This document shows, one piece after another, positions 16,698 to 24,897 of a stretch of 42,104 nt of DNA. The translations under genes and the position numbers were made by a program. Below the pieces are notes generated by a model that searched no databases, had not been told where the DNA came from, and saw only the letters and a list, made by a program, of their open reading frames with translations. The first letter of the stretch is position 1, and each line of letters opens with the position of its first letter. Source of the stretch: QYOJ01 sp964642545 (lineage in GTDB: Bacteria > Bacteroidota > Bacteroidia > Bacteroidales > FEN-979); the NCBI GenBank assembly GCA_964642545.1, contig CAZXQU010000023.1, positions 1-42,104 on the forward strand, written 5' to 3'.

Positions 16698-18157
16698 AAT
16701 TTGAATCCAACTGTTGCATTAACAGAGTTGGTTCGTGTTGTAATGTTAGCTGCATTCACCAGGGTTGGGTTATACATATAATAATTCGCATCCGATTTTG
16801 CCCACTGATAAGCCAGATCAGCAAAAAACCATTTTACTGATACTCCACATCCTCCGGTTACTGTATATCTGTCACTGATATTTCCTGATTTATCAGGAGA
16901 ACCATAATATCCAAACCCACCCCTAATCCGGAACATGGAGATTCTCCATTCAGTGCCAATTCTCACATTTAAAGGAGCTTTGTAGTCACTTGAGATGGTT
17001 GTGTTAACATCTGTGAAAGAGTCTGTTTGTGCATTAAACCTGGCCTGGCTATAATTTGCATATTCATATTCCCCACTGATGAACCCGTATTTCCCGACAA
17101 AGAAAGCAATACTTCCAATGGCGCGAAAAGGAGTCATCATCCTATAGTCGTAGGCACCGTCTGGTGAATATTGAACCGTATTATCAAGAACGCTGTCGAA
17201 TGTTGCAGTCATGGCTGAGGAATAGTAGTCGTACATGGAAGGATACCAGGTTGGAGTGTGGATAGCTCCTCCAATCCGGATCCAATCAGCAGGACGGAAA
17301 ATAAGTCCTGCCTTGAAATTTACACCCGTACCATGTGTTTCATAAGTATAATCAAACCGAAGTGATTGAAAATAGGGAATAGAATCTCCGGAATCCTCTT
17401 CCCAGTAACTACTCTGATAAAAGTAACGAATGCTTGGGATCCCAATGGTTAGGCCGAAATACAACTTGTCACTAATGTTACCGCCAAATGCTATCTCAAA
17501 TTCATTAATTGATCCCCAGGTGTTGATGGATTTATCCTGAAATACTCCTCCATTAGGCATGTCAGAGAGATAACTGGTTTGAGCACTATCATAATAGATC
17601 AGATCGCAATCATATGCCAGCCCTATGTCAAATGGGTAATTATATCGTACATCTCTCGGATTAAGTATGGGAGTAGTATTTAAAACATTAGTGAAAGAGT
17701 TTAAAAGAGAGCTTGAATGATTCGGTCCCTGGATATATACATGGTTATTGAAATCATTCTGGCGATTCATCCCAAAAGCGACACTGATGGATCTAATTCC
17801 TCCTGACCTGTTAGCTTTCCCGGTATAAAATGTATAGACATAACCAAAATTGGCCAATGCAAAATTCAATTTATTATCCGTGGATTTATAGCTGTTGTAA
17901 TCAGCAGAGTTAAAGCTGTTGAAAAAGTTAGAGGAAATTGTTATTTCAGCACTGCGATATAATCCGAGTCCAGCGGGGTTGGTTGAAAGGGTTGAGAAAT
18001 CTGCCCCTACAGCTCCAAATGCACCAGCAGTTGACATGAATCTGGAGGTCCCATTGTAAAAGATCCGTGAATATCGAAGTGCATCCTGAGCTGTTTGGGC
18101 CGAAAGGTCAATCCATATGGTGGTGACAAGGATCGCTATGAATAGGGATTTTTTCAT
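16694..18157 (-). CDS. FadL/OmpP1-like outer-membrane porin
   Basis: 487 residues. The signal peptide MKKSLFIAILVTTIWIDLSA is followed by AQDALRYSRIFYNGTSRFMS and the family hallmark GAFGAVGADFSTLSTNPAGLG, the N-terminal hatch segment of FadL/OmpP1/TodX proteins. The rest alternates short aromatic-flanked beta strands and ends in an aromatic residue (ATVGFKF), as outer-membrane barrels do. FadL proteins move hydrophobic molecules across the outer membrane; the substrate here is unknown. It lies 33 bp downstream of the Tyr/Trp-rich secreted protein and is probably co-transcribed with it. Confidence 0.88.
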   Translation of the reverse strand: MKKSLFIAILVTTIWIDLSAQTAQDALRYSRIFYNGTSRFMSTAGAFGAVGADFSTLSTNPAGLGLYRSAEITISSNFFNSFNSADYNSYKSTDNKLNFALANFGYVYTFYTGKANRSGGIRSISVAFGMNRQNDFNNHVYIQGPNHSSSLLNSFTNVLNTTPILNPRDVRYNYPFDIGLAYDCDLIYYDSAQTSYLSDMPNGGVFQDKSINTWGSINEFEIAFGGNISDKLYFGLTIGIPSIRYFYQSSYWEEDSGDSIPYFQSLRFDYTYETHGTGVNFKAGLIFRPADWIRIGGAIHTPTWYPSMYDYYSSAMTATFDSVLDNTVQYSPDGAYDYRMMTPFRAIGSIAFFVGKYGFISGEYEYANYSQARFNAQTDSFTDVNTTISSDYKAPLNVRIGTEWRISMFRIRGGFGYYGSPDKSGNISDRYTVTGGCGVSVKWFFADLAYQWAKSDANYYMYNPTLVNAANITTRTNSVNATVGFKF

Positions 18158-18190
18158 TTTTCCTAGAGATTTATAGTTTCCTTAGATTTA

Positions 18191-19669
18191 TTACTTGCGT
18201 CCCCCGCGAGATCCTCCTCCTCCCGAGCTCCCTGAGGATCTGGAAGGAGATGAGTAGGATGGGCTGCTTGACCTGGTAGGAGCTGAGTAGCTATTTGACC
18301 TGGAAGGTGTCGAATAACTATTTGATCTGGATGGGGTTGAGTAATTATTCGACTTCGTAGGAGTAGTTCTTGAAGGAGTGTAGTTCTTGGCAGGGGTGCT
18401 ATTTGTATTGATCCGAGTACCTGTTGAACTGGGGGTTTGCCTGTTTGTTGTAGTGGGAATAACATTCTGTCTTTGTGTTTGAGTTTCTGGTGGCCTGGTA
18501 GTAGTAGGTTGCCCACTTCTGGTTGGCTGTTGCATGGTAGTTCTGGAAGGTTGTGTCCTGGGACTTAAGTACTCCTGACTGGATTTTGGCTGCCTGTAGG
18601 CTGGGGAGGTGTAGCTTTGAGTCCTTGTGGTGCCTGGAGTTGACCTTGTCTGCTCGGGTTTAACGTACTTAGGGGTAGGCTGTTGTTGACGAGCATATTG
18701 GGAAGTGTTTTTGGATGAGGAAGGGAGCGGTTCTTTTTGAGTACTTGTGTATTCGTATCTCTGCTGACCTGTATTTTGATTGACTTTTGTAGATGTAGTT
18801 CGTTCCGTTGCAGGAACTGGATTGGTCTGCTTTGAATTTGAGTTTACATCATTGTTAGCAATAGTCCGTTCGTTCACAGGTTTATTATTTGTGGTTTGTT
18901 GATTCTCCGACTGTGTGTTAGCCTTTCCGTCTTGCCCAATAGGACTATTTGGCTTCACTTCTGTGGTGTTGGTATTTACATTAGTGCCTCCGGTTGAGGT
19001 GATTGGTTGACGACGTCCATAATAGGTATTATTCCCGTAAGTATAGCAGTCGTTCCCCCCATAAGGGTAACCGTAGTACCCATCCCAATAACCATTATAA
19101 TATCCATTCCAATAGCTATTATAGTAAGGACTCCAATAATACGGATATGGATTGTACCAATAGCTGCTATAATATGGATATCCCCAACCCCAGCCATAGT
19201 CCCAGTACCAAGGGTTGTAGCCCCAGCCAAAACCAAATGAAAATGATGGGCCATAATAAGATCCATAACCGGCACCCAGGTATAGATTAACCTCAGGAAT
19301 TGAAGTCTCCTCTACATATACTGTGTCATAATTAGCCGGATCGGTATAGGTGTCATCAAAATAGGTCGCATCTTCTTCAGTATTATGAAACCTTTTGATT
19401 CGGGCCGAATAGGCATAATCGTTGTAATCATCCATGAGAGTGGATGATTTTTTGAGATCTGCGGAGGATTTATCTGGCTCTGCAACCTGTTGAACAGCAT
19501 TTGTAGAATCGCTGGTGGCCTCTGCCTTCTTCTTCTTTTTATTATTCTTTTTTGTTTTGGATGCCGAAAAATAAACGTCATCGTTATCAACAGCACCTTG
19601 ATTTTGTTGGGCATAAGAACCTGATAAGATAAAGCCCAGGATGAAGATGATTAACGCTGCTTTTTTCAT
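18191..19669 (-). CDS. Tyr/Trp/Gly-rich, Ser/Thr/Pro-tailed secreted protein
   Basis: 492 residues, almost all low complexity. Signal peptide 1-20 (cleavage after SYA). Residues 36-50 are Lys-rich; 80-125 are acidic/Tyr-rich (DDTYTDPANYDTVYVEE). Residues 129-219 are extremely Tyr, Trp and Gly rich (for example YGWGWGYPYYSSYWYNPYPY). From 225 on the chain is Ser/Thr/Pro/Gln/Asn-rich, with three 9-residue repeats at 440-466 and a final Gly/Arg tail. Such composition suggests a secreted, perhaps adhesive or aggregating, surface protein; threonine/serine density would suit O-glycosylation. I do not recognise a domain. An unusually strong Shine-Dalgarno sequence precedes it. It precedes the FadL-like porin. 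Confidence 0.75.
   Translation of the reverse strand: MKKAALIIFILGFILSGSYAQQNQGAVDNDDVYFSASKTKKNNKKKKKAEATSDSTNAVQQVAEPDKSSADLKKSSTLMDDYNDYAYSARIKRFHNTEEDATYFDDTYTDPANYDTVYVEETSIPEVNLYLGAGYGSYYGPSFSFGFGWGYNPWYWDYGWGWGYPYYSSYWYNPYPYYWSPYYNSYWNGYYNGYWDGYYGYPYGGNDCYTYGNNTYYGRRQPITSTGGTNVNTNTTEVKPNSPIGQDGKANTQSENQQTTNNKPVNERTIANNDVNSNSKQTNPVPATERTTSTKVNQNTGQQRYEYTSTQKEPLPSSSKNTSQYARQQQPTPKYVKPEQTRSTPGTTRTQSYTSPAYRQPKSSQEYLSPRTQPSRTTMQQPTRSGQPTTTRPPETQTQRQNVIPTTTNRQTPSSTGTRINTNSTPAKNYTPSRTTPTKSNNYSTPSRSNSYSTPSRSNSYSAPTRSSSPSYSSPSRSSGSSGGGGSRGGRK
18272..18352 (-). repeat. Three 27-bp coding repeats
   Basis: Three in-frame units encode SNNYSTPSR, SNSYSTPSR and SNSYSAPTR (residues 440-466 of the low-complexity secreted protein). 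A fourth, degenerate Ser-Pro-Ser-Arg unit follows. Confidence 0.8.
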
Positions 19670-19677
19670 GATTGTTT

Positions 19678-19684
19678 CTCCTTT
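19678..19684 (-). promoter_or_regulatory. Strong ribosome binding site of the Tyr/Trp-rich protein gene
   Basis: AAAGGAG on the reverse strand, eight bases before the ATG at 19669. Bacteroidota genes seldom carry such a full Shine-Dalgarno match, so high expression is suggested. Confidence 0.6.
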
Positions 19685-19730
19685 GGATTATTGGGAATGG
19701 TTATATTCAATGAGGCCCTTTATTTTTTAT

Positions 19731-19738
19731 TACTTTTG
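19731..19738 (+). promoter_or_regulatory. Possible -7 box of proS
   Basis: TACTTTTG, 52 bp before the proS ATG. I see no matching -33 element at normal spacing, so this is tentative. Confidence 0.4.
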
Positions 19739-19790
19739 TGCAATGATTCAAACAGTCAAACTATAGCAAATATCATACCGTATTTGAACA

Positions 19791-21266
19791 ATGGCAAAAG
19801 ATTTCCCAACAAGAGAAGAAAATTTTTCACAATGGTACAATGATCTTGTACTTAAGGCTGATTTAGCTGAAAACTCAGCAGTGCGTGGTTGCATGGTGAT
19901 CAAACCCTATGGATATGCTATCTGGGAGAAGATGCAATCGGTTCTGGATAAGATGTTTAAAGATACAGGTCATGTAAATGCGTACTTTCCTATATTTATT
20001 CCAAAATCATTTTTCAGCAAAGAGGCTAGTCATGTGGAGGGGTTTGCAAAGGAGTGTGCCGTTGTAACCCACTATCGGCTAAAGAACTCTCCCGATGGGA
20101 AGGGTGTTATTGTTGATGAGGATGCCAAGTTGGAGGAAGAGCTGATTATCCGCCCCACTTCAGAGACTATTATTTGGGATACATATAAAAACTGGATAAA
20201 GTCTTATCGGGATCTTCCATTGTTGATAAACCAGTGGGCAAACGTTGTTAGATGGGAGATGCGCACGAGGTTATTCTTACGAACGGCTGAATTCCTTTGG
20301 CAGGAAGGACATACCGCGCATGCATCAAAGGAGGAGGCATTTGACGAAACCATCACGATTCTTAACCTTTATGCTGAGTTTGTAGAAAAGTGGATGGCTG
20401 TTCCGGTTGTAAAAGGAGTAAAAACAGCTTCAGAACGTTTTGCCGGCGCAATTGATACGTTTGCCATTGAAGCGTTGATGCAAGACGGAAAAGCGCTCCA
20501 ATCGGGGACCTCCCATTTTCTCGGACAAAACTTTGCTAAGGCTTTTGATGTTAAGTTTCTTTCTAAGGAGAACAAACTGGAGTATGTTTGGGCAACTTCC
20601 TGGGGAGTGTCAACTCGTTTAATCGGAGCACTTATCATGGCTCATTCTGACGATAATGGACTCGTGCTTCCCCCAAAACTTGCCCCAATCCAGGTTGTCA
20701 TTGTCCCAATATTTAAAGATAGTGACCAGCTTGGAGTTATCTCAGAGCAGGTAGTTCCAATAAAAAAGAGACTTGAGGAGCAAGGGATATCAGTCAAATA
20801 TGATAACAGGGATACACATAAGCCCGGATGGAAATTTGCCGAATATGAGTTTAAAGGTGTTCCAGTTAGACTCACGATTGGTCCTCGGGATATTGAAAAA
20901 GGGACTGTTGAAGTTGCCAGGCGGGACACCCTGGAGAAATCTGTGATTCCCATCTCTGATATTACCCGGCATATACCTGAATTACTGGAAGATATTCAAC
21001 AGAATTTATTCAACAGGAATCTCCATTTTAGGGAACAAAATACCTTTACCGTAAATACCTGGGAGGAGTTTGTTGATGTGATTGAGAATAAAGGTGGTTT
21101 TGCCTATGCTCATTGGGATGGTACTTCAGAAACAGAGGAGCAGATCAAGGAGAAAACAAAAGCTACCATCCGGGTCATTCCTATGGATAATCCTAAGGAG
21201 GATGGATTGTGTGTCTTCTCAGGGAAGCCATCTTCCGAACGTGTTCTATTCGCCCGGGCTTATTGA
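19791..21266 (+). CDS. proS: Prolyl-tRNA synthetase (archaeal/eukaryotic type)
   Basis: 491 residues; charges tRNA-Pro in the cytoplasm. The start MAKDFPTREENFSQWYNDLV, motif 2 region RPTSETIIWDTYKNWIKSYR and LLINQWANVVRWEMRTRLFL, WQEGHTAHA, and motif 3-like SWGVSTRLIGALIMAHSDD identify class II ProRS. The shorter form without the bacterial editing insertion, with a C-terminal zinc-domain-like segment ending in Tyr (FARAY), is the archaeal/eukaryotic type that many Bacteroidota use. Its stop directly abuts the stop of the convergent lipoprotein gene. Confidence 0.97.
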   Translation: MAKDFPTREENFSQWYNDLVLKADLAENSAVRGCMVIKPYGYAIWEKMQSVLDKMFKDTGHVNAYFPIFIPKSFFSKEASHVEGFAKECAVVTHYRLKNSPDGKGVIVDEDAKLEEELIIRPTSETIIWDTYKNWIKSYRDLPLLINQWANVVRWEMRTRLFLRTAEFLWQEGHTAHASKEEAFDETITILNLYAEFVEKWMAVPVVKGVKTASERFAGAIDTFAIEALMQDGKALQSGTSHFLGQNFAKAFDVKFLSKENKLEYVWATSWGVSTRLIGALIMAHSDDNGLVLPPKLAPIQVVIVPIFKDSDQLGVISEQVVPIKKRLEEQGISVKYDNRDTHKPGWKFAEYEFKGVPVRLTIGPRDIEKGTVEVARRDTLEKSVIPISDITRHIPELLEDIQQNLFNRNLHFREQNTFTVNTWEEFVDVIENKGGFAYAHWDGTSETEEQIKEKTKATIRVIPMDNPKEDGLCVFSGKPSSERVLFARAY

Positions 21267-22013
21267 TCAGAAAGCAATCACACTTCCAGACCCTTCTATT
21301 GTAGTCTCAATTTTTTTAGGATTTCCCGTGTAGTATATATTTCCGATCGATTGAATGGTTGCACTGAACTCTTCGTGAACCTGAATATAGCAGTCGTTGG
21401 ATGATTTATTGGATACGAAGGCAAATGCCGTATTCAAGTTTCGTGCATCAACCAAACCGAAGTCGCCGGTATACATAGAAACTATTCCACATCTACCTGA
21501 CAATAGGATGTCAACGGTTCCAATCTGTAAGTAAAAGAACCCGATGTAGGCATCCAGGTTGAGGTCAATTTTTCCGCAACCTCCCCAAACTTCTACTTTA
21601 ATGGAATCTGTTGTAATCGTATTAAGACTGGTGATATTTCCGGAAGAGTTATAATAAATTTTCCAGAGATTCGGTGTGGAAATGTACACATTTATTGGCT
21701 TATTATAATTTCTTACCCAATTACAACCATTCGTATTATGGATTACAAGATTCCTGTTTTCCACAGTTGTTTCTATCCCCCCAATTATATTCTTCCCACT
21801 CTCCACTACAATTTTATATATGGTATCCTGGGAAATAAATAGGTTAACATAATCATAGACTTCAATCGAATCAAATGCGGGGATATCCCTCTCTTGAAGT
21901 ATTATCTCTCCTGAACTTGTCATGCAATCTCCATTGTTCTTTCCACATCCTAAACTGATAAGAAGAATGCTAAACAAAAGAAGAACCCACAATACAATGA
22001 ATTTTTTTTTCAT
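21267..22013 (-). CDS. Head-GIN domain (DUF2807) lipoprotein
   Basis: 248 residues. A lipoprotein signal peptide ends in LISLGC with the lipidated Cys23. The mature protein opens with the DUF2807 pattern, RDIPAFDSIEVYDYVNLFIS, followed by repeated short beta strands (VVESGKNIIGGIETTVENRN, INVYISTPNLWKIYYNSSGN, DSIKVEVWGGCGKIDLNLDA), consistent with a right-handed beta-helix-like fold. Cell-envelope location is likely; function is unknown. Its ATG overlaps the upstream PagL-like stop (ATGA), so the two are translationally coupled. Confidence 0.85.
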   Translation of the reverse strand: MKKKFIVLWVLLLFSILLISLGCGKNNGDCMTSSGEIILQERDIPAFDSIEVYDYVNLFISQDTIYKIVVESGKNIIGGIETTVENRNLVIHNTNGCNWVRNYNKPINVYISTPNLWKIYYNSSGNITSLNTITTDSIKVEVWGGCGKIDLNLDAYIGFFYLQIGTVDILLSGRCGIVSMYTGDFGLVDARNLNTAFAFVSNKSSNDCYIQVHEEFSATIQSIGNIYYTGNPKKIETTIEGSGSVIAF

Positions 22014-23215
22014 CCTTTTAAAGTCTTTTTTCCGAATGGAACGATAAATCTGTACCCCACGCCAATCCCTAAATAGTCGGCTCTGCCAAAATGAACCTTC
22101 AGCATCAGGTTAGCAAATAAGTTTTTTGTGAAGTTATATTGAAGAGAAAACTTTTCATACAAAGGACCATTGCTTTTTTCGGCACCACCAAGATAACATC
22201 CGATATTGAAAATAAATCCCAGTTCCCCAAGAATCAATTGGTAAGCACCATTAATACCCGGACGAAGAATACTTAATGGATTGGCAATCGTGTCTCCCTG
22301 AGACTCAAGAATTTTAATATGAGATGGATCGTAAGAAAGATCCAGCCCAAGGCCAACTTTACTTTTTCTGCTAACCTGATAAAAGGTGTTTTCGTAGAGA
22401 TGAAATACAAAAAAATTTTCCCCATATACGGCTTCCATATTCTTGTACCCCACAGCAAATCCAACATTAAACTCAAGGTAACGCTGGATAACCGCTGAAT
22501 AAGGTTCAGTGGGAGGATAAAACCGATCTCCAATCTCTTTATTCTCTCGTTTTGGCCAATAAGCAAGACCCACGTTGATCATCGGTACGTTAAGCCCGTA
22601 ATTTGGCATTTTCAGTGAACCATTTGAGAAGTGCTGCAGGCTAATTCCGACCGAGGCTGTAAGCCAGGTATTTATTCGGTATCGCGCTTCAAACATCAGG
22701 TTTATTGCCGCGTTGAGGTGACTACCAATGGCAATGTTTTTGTAATTGTCAATCCTGTTAAATCTTTTTGTCAGAATTCCGGCTCCAAGTGCAAAACGAA
22801 ATCCGAAAAAAAAGTCACGGTGACGATATAGAGGGAAATTGATAAACGGCATTAACCCTATTGCCTGACCTAGATAGGGCGAATTCCCAAGACCAGAGTA
22901 CCAACATGTAATCCCAATGATTGGATAAGCAAACGCCCTCTCCCATTTATGCTTTCCATAGGTTTGTTTCTGAATACTTATTTCAAATGCAGGAAAGTGC
23001 GCATTAAAAATCTCAAGTTTTAAGTGGTGTGCATAAAGGAACCCATAATGAACCTTTCCTTCGATATAGAGGTTGGCAGTATAAAGTTTATGCTGTGGCT
23101 GGCTGATTACGGAGAAGGGAAGGATGCTAAATAGTCCAACCAAAAGAGTGGAAAAATATTTCCCCCCCCAGTAAGTATAATCAAGAAGTCTCAACAGAAA
23201 TATTCTTTGCAGCAA
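22010..23215 (-). CDS. PagL-like acyloxyacyl hydrolase (lipid A deacylase family)
   Basis: Up to 401 residues. No ATG is available near the 5' end; a TTG at 23215 is the furthest plausible start after the last in-frame stop, and the signal segment is KYFSTLLVGLFSILPFSVIS. The barrel contains the PagL-type active-site motif HFSNGSLKMPNYGLN (195-209): His195-x-Ser197 match the catalytic His and Ser of Pseudomonas PagL, but the position 14 residues after the His, Glu in PagL, is Asn209. PagL removes the 3-O acyl chain of lipid A in the outer membrane. The gene is divergent from mazG and coupled to the head-GIN lipoprotein. Start uncertain. Confidence 0.78.
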   Translation of the reverse strand: MLQRIFLLRLLDYTYWGGKYFSTLLVGLFSILPFSVISQPQHKLYTANLYIEGKVHYGFLYAHHLKLEIFNAHFPAFEISIQKQTYGKHKWERAFAYPIIGITCWYSGLGNSPYLGQAIGLMPFINFPLYRHRDFFFGFRFALGAGILTKRFNRIDNYKNIAIGSHLNAAINLMFEARYRINTWLTASVGISLQHFSNGSLKMPNYGLNVPMINVGLAYWPKRENKEIGDRFYPPTEPYSAVIQRYLEFNVGFAVGYKNMEAVYGENFFVFHLYENTFYQVSRKSKVGLGLDLSYDPSHIKILESQGDTIANPLSILRPGINGAYQLILGELGFIFNIGCYLGGAEKSNGPLYEKFSLQYNFTKNLFANLMLKVHFGRADYLGIGVGYRFIVPFGKKTLKG

Positions 23216-23271
23216 ATTTAGCAGGATTCACCTATATCAGGAAATTGAATCAACGAAACCGTAGAAATAAG

Positions 23272-23279
23272 TAATTTTG
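23272..23279 (+). promoter_or_regulatory. mazG -7 box, possibly leaderless
   Basis: TAATTTTG, five bases before the ATG at 23285. A TTG at 23245-23247 is 24 bp upstream, a little further than usual. Confidence 0.45.
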
Positions 23280-23284
23280 CCGAT

Positions 23285-24076
23285 ATGAAGAACAGAATTG
23301 ACGAGAAGGTTGAGGCTTTCAGAAAGCTCCTTGACGTAATGGATGAACTCAGGGAGAAATGTCCCTGGGACAAAAAGCAGACACTCGAAACCTTGAGGTA
23401 TCTGACAATCGAGGAAACATATGAACTATCGGATGCCATTCTTGAAAAGAATATGGATGGGATTAAAAAGGAGTTAGGTGATCTGATGCTGCATCTCGTC
23501 TTTTATTCGAAAATTGGATCGGAAACCGGCTCATTTGATATGGTTGATGTACTCAACAATATCAATGCAAAACTGATCCATCGGCATCCACATATTTTTG
23601 GAGACGTGAAAGTGAAAGATGCAAAGGAAGTGAAGGATAACTGGGAGAAGATTAAACTCCAGGAGAAAGGAAATGAGTCTGTGTTATCGGGTGTCCCAGG
23701 ATCATTACCGGCAGTGGTAAAAGCATACAGGATTCAGGAGAAAGCAAGTGGTGTTGGATTTGATTGGGATCATCCTGAGCAGGTATGGGAGAAAATTCAA
23801 GAAGAACTTTCAGAATTGAAGGAGGCAGAACAAAATGGCGGTTCTCAAGAGGAAAAGGAAGACGAACTAGGAGATTTGCTTTTTGCAATAATAAATTACG
23901 CCCGATTTATCGATGTAAATCCTGAAGATGCATTGGAACGGACAAATAAAAAATTCATTAAACGATTTCAATTCATTGAGGATAAGGCAAAAAAAGCTCA
24001 CAAACCATTGGAGGAGATGACCTTGAAAGAGATGGATCAGTTCTGGAAGGAAGCAAAAAAACTGGAAGGAAAATAA
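23285..24076 (+). CDS. mazG: Nucleoside triphosphate pyrophosphohydrolase MazG
   Basis: 263 residues; hydrolyses (d)NTPs to the monophosphate and pyrophosphate, cleaning the nucleotide pool. The N-terminal repeat shows CPWDKKQTLETLRYLTIEE and the metal-binding TYELSDAILEKN with KKELGDLMLHLVFYS. The second repeat has EKIQEELSELKEAE and EDELGDLLFAIINYARF. The linking RHPHIFGDV and GSLPAVVKAYRIQEKASGVG are family signatures. The stop overlaps the next start by one base (TAATG), coupling it to a PAP2 phosphatase. This is the housekeeping MazG, not a MazEF toxin-antitoxin component. Confidence 0.96.
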   Translation: MKNRIDEKVEAFRKLLDVMDELREKCPWDKKQTLETLRYLTIEETYELSDAILEKNMDGIKKELGDLMLHLVFYSKIGSETGSFDMVDVLNNINAKLIHRHPHIFGDVKVKDAKEVKDNWEKIKLQEKGNESVLSGVPGSLPAVVKAYRIQEKASGVGFDWDHPEQVWEKIQEELSELKEAEQNGGSQEEKEDELGDLLFAIINYARFIDVNPEDALERTNKKFIKRFQFIEDKAKKAHKPLEEMTLKEMDQFWKEAKKLEGK

Positions 24077-24897
24077 TGCATCCCACGCTGAAAAGATGTT
24101 TCTTTGTATTTCTATTCATTCCAATTCTGGGAATGGGACAGACAGACTCAGTCTCTTCTCAACGACAGAAATCTTTTCTTGATAAACATTATTTTAAATC
24201 TTATCTAACGGATGCAAGGGATATTTCTATCTCACCGATTCGATGGAATACGTACCAATGGATAGGGGTGACAGCCGTTGTTGGAACTACTGTATTACTT
24301 TTCTCTCAGGACGCACGAATTCAGGAATTTATGAATTCAAACCAAACTCCCGCGCTGGATCAAGTAAGTAAATATTTTTTTGAACCTCTTGGCAGTGGAT
24401 TATACAGTTTATCGGTAATGGGTATCCTTTATAGTTGTGGGCTTATCTGGCATAATGACCGGGCCAAGCTAACTGCATTAAAGGGGGTTGAAGCGTTTAT
24501 TCTAGCCGGGGTTACAAGTCAGATCATCAAATATCTTACTCACCGCCATAGGCCGTTCCAGGATGAGCCACTAAATCCAGCCCTCTGGGAGGGCCCTTTT
24601 CAGGGATTTGAATATACGTCATTTCCATCAGGACACTCAGCTGCTGCCTTTGCAATTGCTACTGTTGTTGCTATTTCTTATAAGCATACAATCTGGGTCC
24701 CGGTTCTGTGTTACAGCCTTGCTACCGGAGTTGCACTTTCAAGGGTTTACGACAATGAACACTGGGCATCAGATGTCTTTGTTGGATCCGCTTTGGGATT
24801 TGCAATCGGACAACTTGTTGTTAAAAACGAGAGTAAACTAAAAGTCCTGCCGGTATCACCGACAGGACCTGGAATATCACTCGTTTATTCGTTTTAG
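24076..24897 (+). CDS. PAP2-family membrane phosphatase
   Basis: 273 residues with a signal-anchor N-terminus and hydrophobic segments around 63-78, 110-125, 137-152, 188-200 and 208-222. All three PAP2 motifs are intact: KYLTHRHRP (152-160), PSGH (184-187) and SRVYDNEHWASD (222-233). Substrates of this family include undecaprenyl pyrophosphate, phosphatidic acid, phosphatidylglycerol phosphate and lipid A phosphates (LpxE/LpxF). With lpxK and two lipid A deacylase-like genes in the window a lipid A or carrier-lipid substrate is possible, but the sequence does not decide. The last 10-20 codons overlap a terminator that serves the opposite strand. Confidence 0.88.
   Translation: MHPTLKRCFFVFLFIPILGMGQTDSVSSQRQKSFLDKHYFKSYLTDARDISISPIRWNTYQWIGVTAVVGTTVLLFSQDARIQEFMNSNQTPALDQVSKYFFEPLGSGLYSLSVMGILYSCGLIWHNDRAKLTALKGVEAFILAGVTSQIIKYLTHRHRPFQDEPLNPALWEGPFQGFEYTSFPSGHSAAAFAIATVVAISYKHTIWVPVLCYSLATGVALSRVYDNEHWASDVFVGSALGFAIGQLVVKNESKLKVLPVSPTGPGISLVYSF
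24840..24868 (-). terminator. Peroxiredoxin terminator inside the PAP2 coding region
   Basis: On the reverse strand a GC-rich hairpin (GTCCTG pairs with CAGGAC, then one mismatch, then CGGT with ACCG, 3-nt loop) ends in TTTT. It lies 26 bp past the peroxiredoxin stop and within the last 20 codons of the PAP2 gene. Nothing T-rich follows it on the forward strand, so it looks one-directional. Confidence 0.65.

Noticed and set aside
18163..18516. Reverse 117-codon frame overlapping the low-complexity secreted protein
   Set aside because: Alternative frame of a repetitive Ser/Thr/Pro-coding region; its composition mirrors the repeat and it lacks a start context.
23285..24076. MazG read as part of a MazEF toxin-antitoxin system
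   Set aside because: The protein is the pyrophosphohydrolase MazG with both catalytic repeats; no MazE or MazF gene is nearby.
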